Shown here piece after piece: positions 54,917 through 64,000 of a DNA stretch of 64,000 nucleotides. The notes below the pieces were generated by a model, which did no database searches, had not been told where the DNA came from, and worked only from the letters and a program-made list of their open reading frames with translations. Both the position numbers and the translations under genes were made by a program. The DNA comes from Deltaproteobacteria bacterium (GTDB lineage: Bacteria; Desulfobacterota; Desulfuromonadia; Geobacterales; Geobacteraceae): the NCBI GenBank assembly GCA_021848385.1, contig JAJZUQ010000004.1:1-64000 (forward strand), read 5' to 3'. How positions within the stretch are numbered: position 1 is the first letter of the stretch; every line of letters begins with the position of its first letter.

Positions 54917-55150
54917 TCAGGTATGGTCGGTAATATAGTCAACAGCGTCCTGTACGGACTGGATCTTCTCGGCATCTTCATCGGAAATTTCGATGTCGAA
55001 CTCTTCTTCGAGAGCCATAACAAGCTCAACAGTATCGAGGGAATCGGCACCGAGATCGTCCATGAAGGAAGCTTCGTTGGTCACCTGGGCCTCATCAACG
55101 CCGAGCTGTTCGGCTACGATTTCTTTTACTCTTTTGTCAATCGTTGACAT
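54917..55150 (-). CDS. acpP: Acyl carrier protein
   Basis: A 77-residue acidic protein that carries growing acyl chains on phosphopantetheine. The attachment serine is Ser 37 in [20 protein letters not shown]. Sequence and length are typical. It sits between fabG and fabF and is followed by a hairpin terminator. A GGAGGTAG-type site precedes the ATG. Confidence 0.97.
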   Translation of the reverse strand: MSTIDKRVKEIVAEQLGVDEAQVTNEASFMDDLGADSLDTVELVMALEEEFDIEISDEDAEKIQSVQDAVDYITDHT

Positions 55151-55249
55151 TCTTCCTACCTCCGTTGTTTGTGTTTACCTTTTCAGGTTTCAATGACTAA
55201 GCAATGTAGCTTCATAACATGAATCAGGGAAATTGCAAACGATATTTTT

Positions 55250-55987
55250 CTACATGTACATGCCGCCGTTTACCGACAAAACATGACCGGTAATATAACC
55301 GGAGGCCTCTGCCGTGAGGAATGTCACGGCGTTTGCTATATCCTCGGACGTACCGAGCCGTTCCAGGGGAATCTGGGCGGTGAGTTCGGCCCGCACCTTT
55401 TCGGAGAGGGCATCAGTCATCGCCGTGGCAATGAAGCCGGGGGCAACGGCATTGACCGTAACATTGCGCTTCGCAAGCTCACGGGCATTTGACTTGGTAA
55501 GACCGATGAGACCTGCCTTGCTGGCGCAGTAGTTGGCCTGGCCGGCATTCCCCATCTGCCCGACGACCGACGCGATGTTGACGATACGGCCGTAACGCTG
55601 CTTGGCCATCACCTTGGATGCCGCACGGGTGCAGAGGAACGCTCCCTTGAGGTTAACGGAGAGAACTGCGTCCCAATCCTCGTCCTTCATCCGCAGAAGA
55701 AGGCCGTCACGCGTTATGCCGGCGTTGTTGATCAGAATATCGACACGTCCAAACGCCGCAACCGCCTCATCGATCATGCGGTTTGCATCCTCGGCAACGG
55801 TCACATTACCCACAACCGCCAGGGCCTTGACTCCCGACGCCTTCAACTCTGCAACAACCGCATCGGTAGCCGCCTGGTCAATGTCAACGGCCACGATCGT
55901 CGCTCCGGCAGCAGCAAGTGAAAGAGCTATGCTTTTGCCTATTCCGCGGGAAGCTCCCGTGATGACAGCTATTTTATCCTTTGGCAC
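55250..55987 (-). CDS. fabG: 3-oxoacyl-ACP reductase
   Basis: A 245-residue NADPH-dependent short-chain dehydrogenase reducing 3-ketoacyl-ACP. The nucleotide motif is TGASRGIGKSIALSL (residues 10-24) and NNAG is at 87-90. The catalytic set Ser 140, Tyr 153, Lys 157 lies in NIASVVGQMGNAGQANYCAS. It lies between fabD and acpP; the gap to fabD is 137 bases. Confidence 0.95.
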   Translation of the reverse strand: MPKDKIAVITGASRGIGKSIALSLAAAGATIVAVDIDQAATDAVVAELKASGVKALAVVGNVTVAEDANRMIDEAVAAFGRVDILINNAGITRDGLLLRMKDEDWDAVLSVNLKGAFLCTRAASKVMAKQRYGRIVNIASVVGQMGNAGQANYCASKAGLIGLTKSNARELAKRNVTVNAVAPGFIATAMTDALSEKVRAELTAQIPLERLGTSEDIANAVTFLTAEASGYITGHVLSVNGGMYM

Positions 55988-56124
55988 TGGTCTCTCCTTT
56001 CAGTCTGTATACCCGTCAGATTTTTATACCTATTGGTCACGTATCGGCAAAGGCCGTTCTCAATCCGTTTCAGACACAAGCTTGTCCGCCATGAACGCCC
56101 GTCCTGAGAATGCCCAGCGAAGAA

Positions 56125-57045
56125 CTAGCCGCAAAGGGGCGCAAGCCCTGCCGCATCCTCGAAGTTGGCGGTGGAGACCTCTTTGGTGATCCGCTTGACG
56201 AGGCCGGACAGTACCTTCCCGGGACCGATCTCGATGAACGAGGTAACCCCAAGGCTTACCATCTCCTGAACGGATGCGTCCCACAATACCGGTGCGCTCA
56301 CCTGACGGATGAGCAGTTCCTTTACCCGTCCCCTGTCGTCGTTTGCCTTCGCCTCAACGTTGGTGATCACAGGAACCGCCAGTTCGTTCAACGCGACATT
56401 GTCCAGGACGCCTGCAAGTTTTTCTCCGGCCGGCACCATGAGGGGCGAATGGAAAGGAGCGCTTACCGGCAGCAACATCGCCTTGCGGAACCCGCGCCCC
56501 TTGGCGATTTCGATGGCACGATTCACCGCCCCGGCATGGCCGGCAATCACAATCTGGCCGGGGGAATTGAAATTGGCCGGCGCAACGATCTCCCCCTGGG
56601 CCGCCTCGGCACAGATTGCGGCAAGGACATCCGCCTCTACACTGAGTATGGCGGCCATGGCGCCGACACCGACAGGCACGGCTTCCTGCATGAAGGCACC
56701 ACGGGAACGGACCGTCCGGAGCGCGTCACCGAACTCCATGGCACCGCTGGCAACGAGGGCGGAATATTCACCGAGGGAATGGCCCGCCAGAAAAGCTGGC
56801 GCGAGACCCGTCTCCGCCTTCAGCACCCGCAGCGCAGCCACACTCGTGGCAAGAATTGCCGGCTGGGTATTCGTCGTGAGCTTGAGATCTTCTTCCGGCC
56901 CCTCGAAACAGAGCGTGGAGAGTTTGGCCCCGAGGGCGTCGTCAGCCTCGGCAAAGGCATGCCTGGCGAGGGGAAAATTATCAACCAGATTCTTCCCCAT
57001 ACCCGCGTACTGGGACCCCTGGCCGGGGAAAATAAATGCTTTCAT
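56125..57045 (-). CDS. fabD: Malonyl-CoA:ACP transacylase
   Basis: A 306-residue enzyme loading malonyl groups onto ACP. The nucleophile is Ser 90 in GHSLGEYSALVASG and the catalytic His 199 lies in LPVSAPFHSPLM. The N-terminal IFPGQGSQYAGMGKNL is a family hallmark. It is 16 bases after fabH. Downstream, 137 bases separate it from fabG with no clear structure. Confidence 0.97.
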   Translation of the reverse strand: MKAFIFPGQGSQYAGMGKNLVDNFPLARHAFAEADDALGAKLSTLCFEGPEEDLKLTTNTQPAILATSVAALRVLKAETGLAPAFLAGHSLGEYSALVASGAMEFGDALRTVRSRGAFMQEAVPVGVGAMAAILSVEADVLAAICAEAAQGEIVAPANFNSPGQIVIAGHAGAVNRAIEIAKGRGFRKAMLLPVSAPFHSPLMVPAGEKLAGVLDNVALNELAVPVITNVEAKANDDRGRVKELLIRQVSAPVLWDASVQEMVSLGVTSFIEIGPGKVLSGLVKRITKEVSTANFEDAAGLAPLCG

Positions 57046-57061
57046 GGAAAATGATTCCTTT

Positions 57062-58048
57062 CTATGACTGCCAGCGCAGCAGAACCGCTCCCCAGGTGAG
57101 CCCGCCGCCGAAGGCGTCGAACATCACGAGATCGCCGTTCTTGATTCTGCCGGACCTGTTCGCCTCATCGAGTGCAATCGGGATCGAGGCACTCGAAGTA
57201 TTCCCGTAACGCTCAAGGTTTATGAACACCTTGCCACTCTCCAGGCCGAGGCGCTTTCCTATGGCATCGATGATGCGCCGATTCGCCTGATGGGGGATAA
57301 AGAGATCAAGATCGGCTACCGTCAGGTTGTTGGCATCCAGAGCCTCATGGGCGACCTCCTCCATAGCGCGCACCGCCAGCTTGAACACCTCGTTCCCCTG
57401 CATGGAAATGTAGACGAGCCTGTCGTCGAGCGTCTTCTGGGTTGCCGGATTGCGGTTGCCGCACCCCGGCTGGTAGAGGAGTTCCCAGTAGCTGCCATCG
57501 CTGTGGATGTGGGTTGAAAGAATTCCGCCAGCCTCATTCCCCGCTTCGACGACAGCTGCACCCGCACCGTCGCCGAACAGGCAGCAGGTATTCCGGTCGG
57601 TCCAGTCAACGATACGGGAGAGAACCTCTGTCCCTATCACGAGGACCTTCCTTGCAGACCCGCAACGGATCGCCTTGTCAGCGAGGGAAAGGCCGAAGAG
57701 GAACCCGGAACAGGCAGCCGATATATCAAAGGCGGCGGCTTTCGTGGCTTTCAGGTTCTGCTGCACGATACAGGCGGTTGAGGGGAAGGGAAAATCGGGA
57801 GTGACCGTTGCTACAATGATAAGATCGAGTTCATCAGCTCTGACGCCGGCCATTTGCAGGGCACGCTCGGCAGCCAGAGTAGCAAACATCGAGGTAAACT
57901 CCCCTTCGACTGCTATGTGCCGTTCCTTGATGCCGGTCCTGGTAACAACCCACTCGTCGCTTGTATCGACCATCTTTTCCAGGTCAAGATTGGTCAGAAT
58001 TCTGTCGGGCACCGCTGAACCGGTGCCGGTAATCGTCGCCCGCTGCAT
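57062..58048 (-). CDS. fabH: 3-oxoacyl-ACP synthase III
   Basis: A 328-residue initiating condensing enzyme (acetyl-CoA with malonyl-ACP). The triad is Cys 113 (FDISAACSGFLFGL), His 253 (FIPHQANRRIID) and Asn 283 (RYGNTSSASIP). The frame extends to 58057 with a GTG, but the ATG at 58046-58048 has AAGGTGGG in front. It follows plsX by 14 bases. Confidence 0.97.
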   Translation of the reverse strand: MQRATITGTGSAVPDRILTNLDLEKMVDTSDEWVVTRTGIKERHIAVEGEFTSMFATLAAERALQMAGVRADELDLIIVATVTPDFPFPSTACIVQQNLKATKAAAFDISAACSGFLFGLSLADKAIRCGSARKVLVIGTEVLSRIVDWTDRNTCCLFGDGAGAAVVEAGNEAGGILSTHIHSDGSYWELLYQPGCGNRNPATQKTLDDRLVYISMQGNEVFKLAVRAMEEVAHEALDANNLTVADLDLFIPHQANRRIIDAIGKRLGLESGKVFINLERYGNTSSASIPIALDEANRSGRIKNGDLVMFDAFGGGLTWGAVLLRWQS

Positions 58049-58062
58049 CAGTCCCACCTTTT

Positions 58063-59103
58063 TTAACCAGCCACCTGATCCTGAACTGGCACACGCTGTT
58101 GTTCTGTGATCGAGTAATTTGCCTGGAGCTTTTCCGCCATCCGCTCGTTCACCCCTTTTTCTGCGTACTCATGGGCAAACCTGATGGCATTCTTGATCGC
58201 CTTGGCGTTGGAGCCGCCATGACTGATCATGCCGACACCGTTGATCCCGAGAAGCGGGGCACCGCCATACTCGGCATAATCCACTTTTTTCTTGAACTTT
58301 TTGAATGCCGTGCGGGCAAGGAGATAACCGAACTGCGCAAAGATACTCTTCTTGAACTCTTCCCTGAGCATCTTCCCCACAGCTTCGGCGAGCCCCTCCG
58401 AAAGCTTCAGCACGACGTTGCCGACAAATCCGTCACAAACCACGACGTCCACGTGACCGTTAAAGATGTCGCGGCCTTCCACATAGCCGACATAATCAAG
58501 GGAGATGTTTTTCAGAATGGCAGACGTCTCCCGCGTCAGATCATTCCCCTTGCTCTCCTCTTCACCGTTGGATAGCAGGCCGATGCGGGGATTGGCGATA
58601 CCCATCACGGATCTCGCATACACTTCACCCATGATGGCAAACTGGACGAGGTTGAGTGGTTTGCAGTCCACATTTCCCCCGACATCCAGCACCAACGTGC
58701 GATCACGCAATGTGGGGAAAAGCTGGGCAATGGCAGGGCGGTCGATACCGGGGAGTCGCTTGAGCACGAACATTCCCGCAGCCATGGTCGCACCGGAATT
58801 ACCGGCGCTCACCACTGCGGCTGCCTTCCCCGCCTTCACCAGTTCAAAGGCGACCCGAATGGAAGAATCCTTCTTCTTCCGGACGGCATCCGACGCTGAA
58901 TCATGCATTCCAACGACTTCACTTGCATGGTGCACGTCAATGTCAAGCCCATTGCAATCGTGTTTTGCAAGTTCCTGGCGCAGCCTGTCGGTATCGCCTA
59001 CCAACGTAACGGGAATACCGAATTCCCTCACAGCGGCAACAGCCCCCTCAACTTCGACAACGGGAGCATTATCGCCGCCCATCGCATCAACAGCAACTCT
59101 CAT
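58063..59103 (-). CDS. plsX: Phosphate acyltransferase PlsX
   Basis: A 346-residue enzyme converting acyl-ACP to acyl phosphate for phospholipid synthesis. [20 protein letters not shown] at the start, [20 protein letters not shown] near 100-119 and [14 protein letters not shown] near 222-235 are PlsX signatures. It links ribosomal protein L32 and fabH in the common rpmF-plsX-fabH order. Start ATG at 59103, 48 bases after rpmF. Confidence 0.97.
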   Translation of the reverse strand: MRVAVDAMGGDNAPVVEVEGAVAAVREFGIPVTLVGDTDRLRQELAKHDCNGLDIDVHHASEVVGMHDSASDAVRKKKDSSIRVAFELVKAGKAAAVVSAGNSGATMAAGMFVLKRLPGIDRPAIAQLFPTLRDRTLVLDVGGNVDCKPLNLVQFAIMGEVYARSVMGIANPRIGLLSNGEEESKGNDLTRETSAILKNISLDYVGYVEGRDIFNGHVDVVVCDGFVGNVVLKLSEGLAEAVGKMLREEFKKSIFAQFGYLLARTAFKKFKKKVDYAEYGGAPLLGINGVGMISHGGSNAKAIKNAIRFAHEYAEKGVNERMAEKLQANYSITEQQRVPVQDQVAG

Positions 59104-59151
59104 ATGACCCCTGGACGTAGCTGTCCGGCCAGGACGACCGGGACAACCGAC

Positions 59152-59334
59152 TTACAGATCCTCTGCCTTCAGAACTTCTTTGCCTTTATACGTGCCGCAG
59201 GAAGGACAGGCACGATGGGGAAGCTTGGGGGCCTTGCACTGGGGGCAGGTCGAGACATTGGGAGGGGTAAGAAAATCATGGGCCCTCCTCATATTCTTGC
59301 GGGACTTGGAGGTTTTCTTCTTAGGTACTGCCAT
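59152..59334 (-). CDS. rpmF: Ribosomal protein L32
   Basis: A 60-residue 50S subunit protein, [20 protein letters not shown] at the start. It is the zinc-binding form with Cys 30, 33, 43 and 46 (TCPQCKAP...RACPSCG). It lies 13 bases after the DUF177 gene and before plsX, the standard order. An AAAGGAGA site precedes the ATG. Confidence 0.97.
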   Translation of the reverse strand: MAVPKKKTSKSRKNMRRAHDFLTPPNVSTCPQCKAPKLPHRACPSCGTYKGKEVLKAEDL

Positions 59335-59347
59335 GGTAGTTTCTCCT

Positions 59348-59887
59348 TTACTTTTCTGTCTTAAAGTTCTTCAAGGCGTTGAATTTCAGATTAATATCCT
59401 GCCGGTCGCAGCCACATTCAGCCACATTAAGGTCTGTACCGCAGTTGCCGCACAATCCCCGGCAATCCTCCCGGCACAGAGGTTTGATCGGGATAGCAAG
59501 CAGAACCTGCTCGGTGATCTCGTTGGTAAAATCTATTTCGTCCCCTTCGTAGGTCACAGATATGAGGTCTTCCTCAGCCAGTTCGACCTCGTCCTCATCC
59601 TGCTGCAACCCTGCATCCTTCGAGTAGACGATGGTGAATGCGGACACCACGTCGTGAACTGTCTCGACGAGACAGCGTGAACAACCCATCCCCACGGCGG
59701 TTGCTACATTACCGTGGACCCGGATATGGTCATACTCCCTGACTATGGTGAGATGTATGTCAAGCGGCCGCACAAACCTGCATTCGCCGGACGTCTCCAT
59801 CGCCAGCAGCGTCGGGTAATCAACGACCCGCTCTTCGCCGGCAAGGGTAAGCGCCTTTTCCTTTATATCATGTACGCGAATATTCAC
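59348..59887 (-). CDS. YceD/DUF177 family protein (ribosome-associated, rRNA accumulation)
   Basis: A 179-residue protein from the chosen GTG (59885-59887). The cysteine pattern CSRCLVE near 85-91 and [17 protein letters not shown] near 140-156 identifies DUF177. Family members precede rpmF in most bacteria and influence 23S rRNA accumulation and lipid/cell-envelope balance (YceD). The frame opens four codons earlier at 59899 with another GTG; the promoter at 59922-59949 would leave only about 16 leader bases for that start, so the later one is favoured. Confidence 0.85.
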   Translation of the reverse strand: MNIRVHDIKEKALTLAGEERVVDYPTLLAMETSGECRFVRPLDIHLTIVREYDHIRVHGNVATAVGMGCSRCLVETVHDVVSAFTIVYSKDAGLQQDEDEVELAEEDLISVTYEGDEIDFTNEITEQVLLAIPIKPLCREDCRGLCGNCGTDLNVAECGCDRQDINLKFNALKNFKTEK

Positions 59888-59921
59888 ACAATGCCCCACA
59901 GTGCCGCATCCAAAGCTTTTC

Positions 59922-59949
59922 AGTATATAGACGGGGAAGTTTTTGTCAA
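59922..59949 (-). promoter_or_regulatory. Strong sigma-70-like promoter of the DUF177-rpmF-fab operon
   Basis: Minus strand TTGACA (59944-59949), 16-base spacer, TATACT (59922-59927). Near consensus in both boxes, with a start expected near 59915. Confidence 0.7.
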
Positions 59950-60073
59950 GGAAAATCAGATACTACGGCATGATAAGCACCAGATTGCGGGAGCTTTCCT
60001 AAATACCCTATTACCCCATTTTTTGCAAGCAGAAAGGGACACTCGGCGACACCGGGCAAACCGCTGTTCCGTT

Positions 60074-60427
60074 TCAGATGACTATCGTCTCGTCTGGTCT
60101 TAAGGGAGATTGCTGCGGTGAAGTGAGACTTCGGTAGAAGAGGACAAAAAACAGCAGTATAACCGCAACTAGAACCAGCCACGTCCGGACAAGCCTTATG
60201 TGACTGCTGTCCGCCCGGTTGCGGAGTGCTCCGGCCAGGGCAATCATGATTCCCAGACCACTGCAGAGGCCGCCACTGAAGAGCCCAACGGCAATAAAGC
60301 TTTTCTGGGCCGGAATCGTGAGAGAAAGAAGCCGGGTCACGTCGTCATTGAAGAACGTGCTCAGGATAATGACAACGATGCCTGCTATGATCAGATTCAG
60401 ACCAGACCTGACGGTACGCTTGTTCAT
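60074..60427 (-). CDS. Small integral membrane protein of unknown function
   Basis: A 117-residue protein with three hydrophobic segments (about residues 9-25, 43-66 and 82-102) and a short C-terminal tail. It resembles DUF-type small membrane proteins without a recognised domain. It lies 16 bases after the Sua5-like gene on the same strand and 146 bases before the fab operon promoter, so it is probably the last gene of the peptidase/dut operon. Function unknown. Confidence 0.55.
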   Translation of the reverse strand: MNKRTVRSGLNLIIAGIVVIILSTFFNDDVTRLLSLTIPAQKSFIAVGLFSGGLCSGLGIMIALAGALRNRADSSHIRLVRTWLVLVAVILLFFVLFYRSLTSPQQSPLRPDETIVI

Positions 60428-60443
60428 GGGGAATAGCAGCCTT

Positions 60444-61052
60444 TCAGACGCACCAGCTCACATCCCCCATCCCCTTGCGGAGCACCTCGGGGACATCGCC
60501 CACCAGGCTTACCACCGAACTCACCTCGGCAGAAAGGAAGCCGCCATCGATGATAAGATCAAGCTGCTTCCCCATTGCCTGTTCGACGAGGAAGGGATCC
60601 CCGATAGGTTCTTCGCCCGAAAGGTTGGCACTGGTGGTAATGATAGGATGACCGAGCCTCTGCACCAGGGAGAGACAGATCGGATTATCGGGGATCCTGA
60701 TCCCGACAGTCTTCTGTTTGGTCTGCACGAGATCGGGGACAATGGACGATGCATCCATGACAAAGGTGTAAGGGCCGGGAAGGAGGCGCTTCATCACCTT
60801 GAAGGCATAATTGCTCACCTTGGCGTAGCGGGCAACTTCGGAGAGATCGGAACAGATGAACGAAAAGGGTTTTTTCTTCTCCCGCTGTTTGAGGATATAG
60901 ATCCGCTCGATCCCCTTTTTATTGAAGATGCTGCAGCCGATACCGTAGGTCGTGTCGGTGGGATAGGCAATGATGCCTCCGCGCTCCAGCACCTCTGCAA
61001 CCTTGGCAATCAGCCGTTCCTGCGGATTTTCCGGATTTATCGCCAGTAGCAT
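60444..61052 (-). CDS. L-threonylcarbamoyladenylate synthase (Sua5/YrdC/YwlC family)
   Basis: A 202-residue enzyme for the first step of tRNA t6A formation. Evidence is GGIIAYPTDTTYGIGCSIFN near 26-45 (ATP/threonine pocket), LKQREKKKPFSFICSDLSEV near 58-77 and PIITTSANLSGEEPIGDP near 140-160. The frame extends to 61103; the ATG at 61050-61052 gives the family length. Its start overlaps the end of the M29 peptidase gene region within a base or two, so the two are coupled. No YrdC C-terminal extension is present, so this is the short YwlC/YciO-like form. Confidence 0.9.
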   Translation of the reverse strand: MLLAINPENPQERLIAKVAEVLERGGIIAYPTDTTYGIGCSIFNKKGIERIYILKQREKKKPFSFICSDLSEVARYAKVSNYAFKVMKRLLPGPYTFVMDASSIVPDLVQTKQKTVGIRIPDNPICLSLVQRLGHPIITTSANLSGEEPIGDPFLVEQAMGKQLDLIIDGGFLSAEVSSVVSLVGDVPEVLRKGMGDVSWCV

Positions 61053-61053
61053 G

Positions 61054-62157
61054 TCAATCCCGCGGGTTGAGTTCAAGCAGGCTCTTGTGAACAAACAGGC
61101 CATCTTTCTGGATAAGCGTACTGTCGAACCATATCTCCCCGTCTCCTTTGAGCAACTTCACCATGTCCCAGTGGACTGCCGAACGGTTGCCATTGTCACA
61201 ATCGTCGTAACACTGGCCGGGGGTGAAGTGGATCGACCCGAATATCTTCTCGTCAAAGAGGATGTTCCTCATCGGCTCCGTAATGCCGGGATTCACGCCA
61301 ATTGCAAACTCGCCGATATAGCGGGCACCGGGATCGGTATCAAGGATCCTGTTGAGTTCCCTGTCCATGCCGGAAGATGTGGCCTTGACGATCTTCCCCT
61401 TGCGGAAATCCAGCCGGATGGATGTAAACTCTTTCCCCTGGTAGAGGGTGGGACAGTTGTACGTAATGTAGCCTTCCACCGACTCCTTGACCGGCGCGGT
61501 AAACACCTCGCCGTCCGGTATATTGAACCGTCCGTCGCACTTGACACCCGGAAGCCCTTTGATGCTGAAGGAAAGATCCGTGTCGGATGCAATGATCCGG
61601 ACCCGGTCGGTCTTGTCCATCAGCTTTTTCAGTTTATCCTGTTTGCGCGATTCCTGTGCCCAGTCGATGCAGCAGGCGGAAAAGAGGTAGTCCTCGTACT
61701 CTTCCAGGCTCATCTTGGCTTCCTGGGCAGCACCATGTGTCGGATACCGGGTAATGACCCAGCGGGTGTGCTTGACCCGCCAATCGCTGATCGGTCTGAC
61801 CACCTTGGCGTAGGAGACCATCGCCTCCTGCCGCGCCTTTGCCATGACCATGGAATTGTCGCCGGCGGAGATCGCGATGAAGACGTCCACCTTTTTCATA
61901 AAGTCGAGCTTGTGCTGGGGAAAATAGGCAAGCTGTTCCTTGCCGGCGCTGTTATAGAAGTGACGGCTCAGTTCAGGGAGTGAAAAGTCGTACTCCACGT
62001 AACGGGCACCTTTACCAAGGCACTGGATGTAGAGCTCCTTGACGAGCGGAGCCGCCTCGAAACCACTGGCGCTGATAAGAACGATGTCGCCTTTTTTGAC
62101 CCTGGTTGAATAGTTGACCAGGACATCTGCCAGTTCGGTAATTCGCGGGTCTTTCAT
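61054..62157 (-). CDS. Aminopeptidase, M29 family
   Basis: A 367-residue leucyl aminopeptidase of the thermophilic aminopeptidase T family. It shows a cocatalytic-metal region near GVNPGITEPMRNILFDEKIF (residues 293-312) and the C-terminal histidine segment SIHFTPGQCYDD near 314-325. The MKDPRITELADVLVNYSTRVKKGDIV N-terminus is a typical M29 start. Location is cytoplasmic. It is in line with dut and the M16 peptidase on the minus strand, with 49 bases to dut. Confidence 0.88.
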   Translation of the reverse strand: MKDPRITELADVLVNYSTRVKKGDIVLISASGFEAAPLVKELYIQCLGKGARYVEYDFSLPELSRHFYNSAGKEQLAYFPQHKLDFMKKVDVFIAISAGDNSMVMAKARQEAMVSYAKVVRPISDWRVKHTRWVITRYPTHGAAQEAKMSLEEYEDYLFSACCIDWAQESRKQDKLKKLMDKTDRVRIIASDTDLSFSIKGLPGVKCDGRFNIPDGEVFTAPVKESVEGYITYNCPTLYQGKEFTSIRLDFRKGKIVKATSSGMDRELNRILDTDPGARYIGEFAIGVNPGITEPMRNILFDEKIFGSIHFTPGQCYDDCDNGNRSAVHWDMVKLLKGDGEIWFDSTLIQKDGLFVHKSLLELNPRD

Positions 62158-62206
62158 CGTGCATTCCTTGTCGTAAGAAAGTTGGTGGCCTCAGAGACTT
62201 GCAACG

Positions 62207-62674
62207 TTACCGCCCCGTATGGCCGAATCCACCGTCACCCCGGTGGGTCTCGTCGAGGTCGTCGACCTCCACCAGCAACGCCCTGCTGACCGGTGCCACC
62301 ACCAACTGGGCGATCCGTTCGCCATTCCTTATGGTAAACGGGTCCCTGCCGTGATTGATGACAATCACCCCGATCTCGCCGCGATAATCCGCGTCGATGG
62401 TGCCGGGAGAATTGACCAGAGCAATACCATGCTTGAGGGCAAGACCGCTTCGGGGGCGAACCTGGGCTTCATAACCGTCAGGGAGCGCAATGGCGATGCC
62501 GGTGGGAACCAGGATCCGTTCCCCGGGCCGAAGAACCACGTCGGCAGCCAGTTCTGCCGAGAGATCCATACCAGCGGCATGGGACGTCATATACCGGGGG
62601 AGAGGAGCAGCCCCCCCCCTCACCCGCTTGATCCGTACCGGAATTGTCATTGTGTTGTCGGTCATGAGAGTCAT
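62207..62674 (-). CDS. dut: dUTP diphosphatase
   Basis: A 155-residue trimeric dUTPase that keeps uracil out of DNA and supplies dUMP. Motifs are AAGMDLSA near 29-36, [12 protein letters not shown] near 76-87, [16 protein letters not shown] near 90-105 and ERIAQLVV near 118-125. The C-terminal fifth motif is GGFGHTG rather than the usual GFGSTG, a serine-to-histidine change worth noting. The start codon ATG at 62674 directly follows the stop of the M16 peptidase gene; alternative starts lie 9 and 24 bases further in. Confidence 0.92.
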   Translation of the reverse strand: MTLMTDNTMTIPVRIKRVRGGAAPLPRYMTSHAAGMDLSAELAADVVLRPGERILVPTGIAIALPDGYEAQVRPRSGLALKHGIALVNSPGTIDADYRGEIGVIVINHGRDPFTIRNGERIAQLVVAPVSRALLVEVDDLDETHRGDGGFGHTGR

Positions 62675-63931
62675 CTACAGTGTGATGTCGTCTGTCGTGA
62701 GTTTTACGTCAACGAGTTTTCCCATCATTTCCAGGGTCAGACTGGTGTCATCGAAGAGCTCACGACTCAAGCCAAGCAGGCTTTCGAGGTTGACCTGGTC
62801 GAACCCCTTCATGATTTCGGCAATGGGCTGGTAGCAGCCAAAATAAACCTCGTTTTTAGCCAATTTTGACATGCGGTTGTCGCTGCTTTCAAGGGAAAGG
62901 AGGAGATTCCCTTTCAACTGCTCCCGGGCGGAATCGAGTTCTACCTGGGAGACCGACTCATCTTTCAGGCGTCTGAGTTCGCGCAGAATGATCTCCAGGA
63001 CGTCCAGGCAGCGCTCACGGCTCGTTCCGGCATAAATGACCATGGAACCGGCATCGGAGTGTGAAGCCATATACGAATAGATGGAATAGACAAGACCAAG
63101 CTTCTCCCTTACCTCCTGGAACAGCCGGGAGCTCATGCTCCCCCCGAGGATAGTATTGAGGATGTACGCGGAAAAGCGCTGGGGATGGTTCTGGGCAGGG
63201 CCGCGGCTCCCAAGACATATATGTACCTGTTCCAGTTCCCTGTCAATCAGTTCCACCTGTTTCCGGTACGTTGGCAGGTGACCGTTGCTGCGGCCGCTCC
63301 CTTCGGCAATACCGATAAAAGTTCCGTCCAGCAGCTCGAGAAGCGCCTCATGGCTGACATTGCCGGCGGCGGTAATGATAATGTCCTCCGCACGGTACAT
63401 CGTCTTTTTATAGTCGAGAATGGCGGAACGGCTGAGGGTGTTGACACTCTCTTCGCTTCCGAGAATGGACATGCCCAGGGGATGACCACGCCAGAAATTC
63501 CGGTGAAACAGGTCGTGAATGTAATCGTCCGGATTATCCTCCAGCATGCCGATCTCCTGGAGAATGACCTTTCGCTCCTTTTCTATCTCTTCTTCGTCGA
63601 AACAGGAGTTGAGGAAAATATCGGCCAGAAGATCAACGGCCCGGGGAAGGAACCTGTCGAGCACCTTGGCGTAGTAACAGACGTATTCGCGGCTGGTAAA
63701 AGCGTTGAGCACCCCCCCCACCGAGTCAATCTCCCGGGCTATATCCAAGGCGCTGCGCCGCTCAGTCCCTTTAAACATGAGATGTTCAATGAAATGGGCC
63801 ACGCCGTTCAGGCCGGGAAGCTCATGCCGGGAACCGTTGGCCACCCAGATGCCGATGGAAACGGAATGGGCGTGAGGCATCCGTTCTGTGATCACCCGGA
63901 TACCGCTGTCCAGAATGGTTTTATTGATCAT
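62675..63931 (-). CDS. Zinc peptidase, M16 family (PepR-like)
   Basis: A 418-residue mitochondrial-processing-peptidase-like protein. The inverted zinc motif HxxEH is HFIEHLMFKGTERR (His 46, Glu 49, His 50 from the chosen start) and the second glutamate lies in a following helix. The C-terminal half repeats the fold without the motif, as is normal. The frame opens at 63958 with a TTG; the ATG at 63929-63931 (MINKTILDSGIRVITERMPH) is the family start. In Geobacter-type genomes this gene follows polynucleotide phosphorylase, which would begin beyond base 64000. Confidence 0.93.
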   Translation of the reverse strand: MINKTILDSGIRVITERMPHAHSVSIGIWVANGSRHELPGLNGVAHFIEHLMFKGTERRSALDIAREIDSVGGVLNAFTSREYVCYYAKVLDRFLPRAVDLLADIFLNSCFDEEEIEKERKVILQEIGMLEDNPDDYIHDLFHRNFWRGHPLGMSILGSEESVNTLSRSAILDYKKTMYRAEDIIITAAGNVSHEALLELLDGTFIGIAEGSGRSNGHLPTYRKQVELIDRELEQVHICLGSRGPAQNHPQRFSAYILNTILGGSMSSRLFQEVREKLGLVYSIYSYMASHSDAGSMVIYAGTSRERCLDVLEIILRELRRLKDESVSQVELDSAREQLKGNLLLSLESSDNRMSKLAKNEVYFGCYQPIAEIMKGFDQVNLESLLGLSRELFDDTSLTLEMMGKLVDVKLTTDDITL

Positions 63932-64000
63932 AGGTACACTATACCGTCTAACAGACAAATTTCCATGGGTTCAGTGAATAAGGGAGGTTGCCCCGCATAT

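Overview
The window reads as chromosomal DNA of a Geobacter-like member of the Desulfuromonadota/Geobacterales. Reasons are a GC-rich composition, a pyrR-pyrB-pyrC-carA-(radical SAM)-carB-greA string, a DUF177-rpmF-plsX-fabHDG-acpP-fabF-rpiB-glyA string, a cobalamin adenosyltransferase / B12-domain / MeaB set, and the large number of transport and envelope genes. Assignment is from gene content and protein recognition only; the species is not determined. No plasmid, phage or CRISPR structure is evident.

Layout. 1-8.5 kb: 5' part of secA (minus, runs off the window), a TauE/SafE permease with its DUF1634 partner (plus), then pmbA, an ArgA-like acetyltransferase, recN and nadK (minus). 8.6-12.7 kb: glycogen phosphorylase and rarA (plus). 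12.9-22.8 kb: a long minus-strand pyrimidine operon, read pyrR, pyrB, pyrC, carA, radical SAM gene, DUF486 gene, carB, greA, DUF1858 gene. It is preceded by a promoter, a PyrR-type RNA hairpin and an intrinsic attenuator. 23.2-28.3 kb: FecR-domain and OmpA-like lipoprotein pair (plus), then a DsbC-like protein, an L,D-transpeptidase, meaB, a B12-binding subunit and cobO (minus). 28.56 kb: tRNA-Val(CAC). 28.9-32.2 kb: a large secreted nuclease (minus). 32.5-38.5 kb: a tripartite RND efflux operon (minus). 38.6-47.4 kb: an envelope/transport operon (plus) with a DUF3313 lipoprotein, MlaE, MlaF, MlaD and PqiC-type lipid transport parts, a K+ channel-like protein, a CAX antiporter and a second glycogen phosphorylase. 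47.5-51.7 kb: an unrecognised 475-residue gene, class II photolyase, a TudS/DUF523 protein and a PilZ protein. 51.8-60.4 kb: the fatty-acid/phospholipid operon with glyA and rpiB. 60.4-64 kb: a small membrane protein, a Sua5/YrdC protein, an M29 aminopeptidase, dut and an M16 peptidase.

How it fits together. Most genes are housekeeping: secretion, DNA repair, NADP and pyrimidine supply, fatty-acid start and elongation, one-carbon metabolism. The accessory flavour lies in the secreted nuclease beside a tRNA, the RND pump and the lipid-transport/ion operon.

The most unusual signal is in the non-coding DNA. Two 120-bp imperfect palindromes share a nearly identical 32-bp core while their outer arms differ between copies yet still pair within each copy. 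The pyrimidine operon has a different small repeat in nearly every intergenic gap, and one of these hexamer repeats also occurs in frame inside carB.
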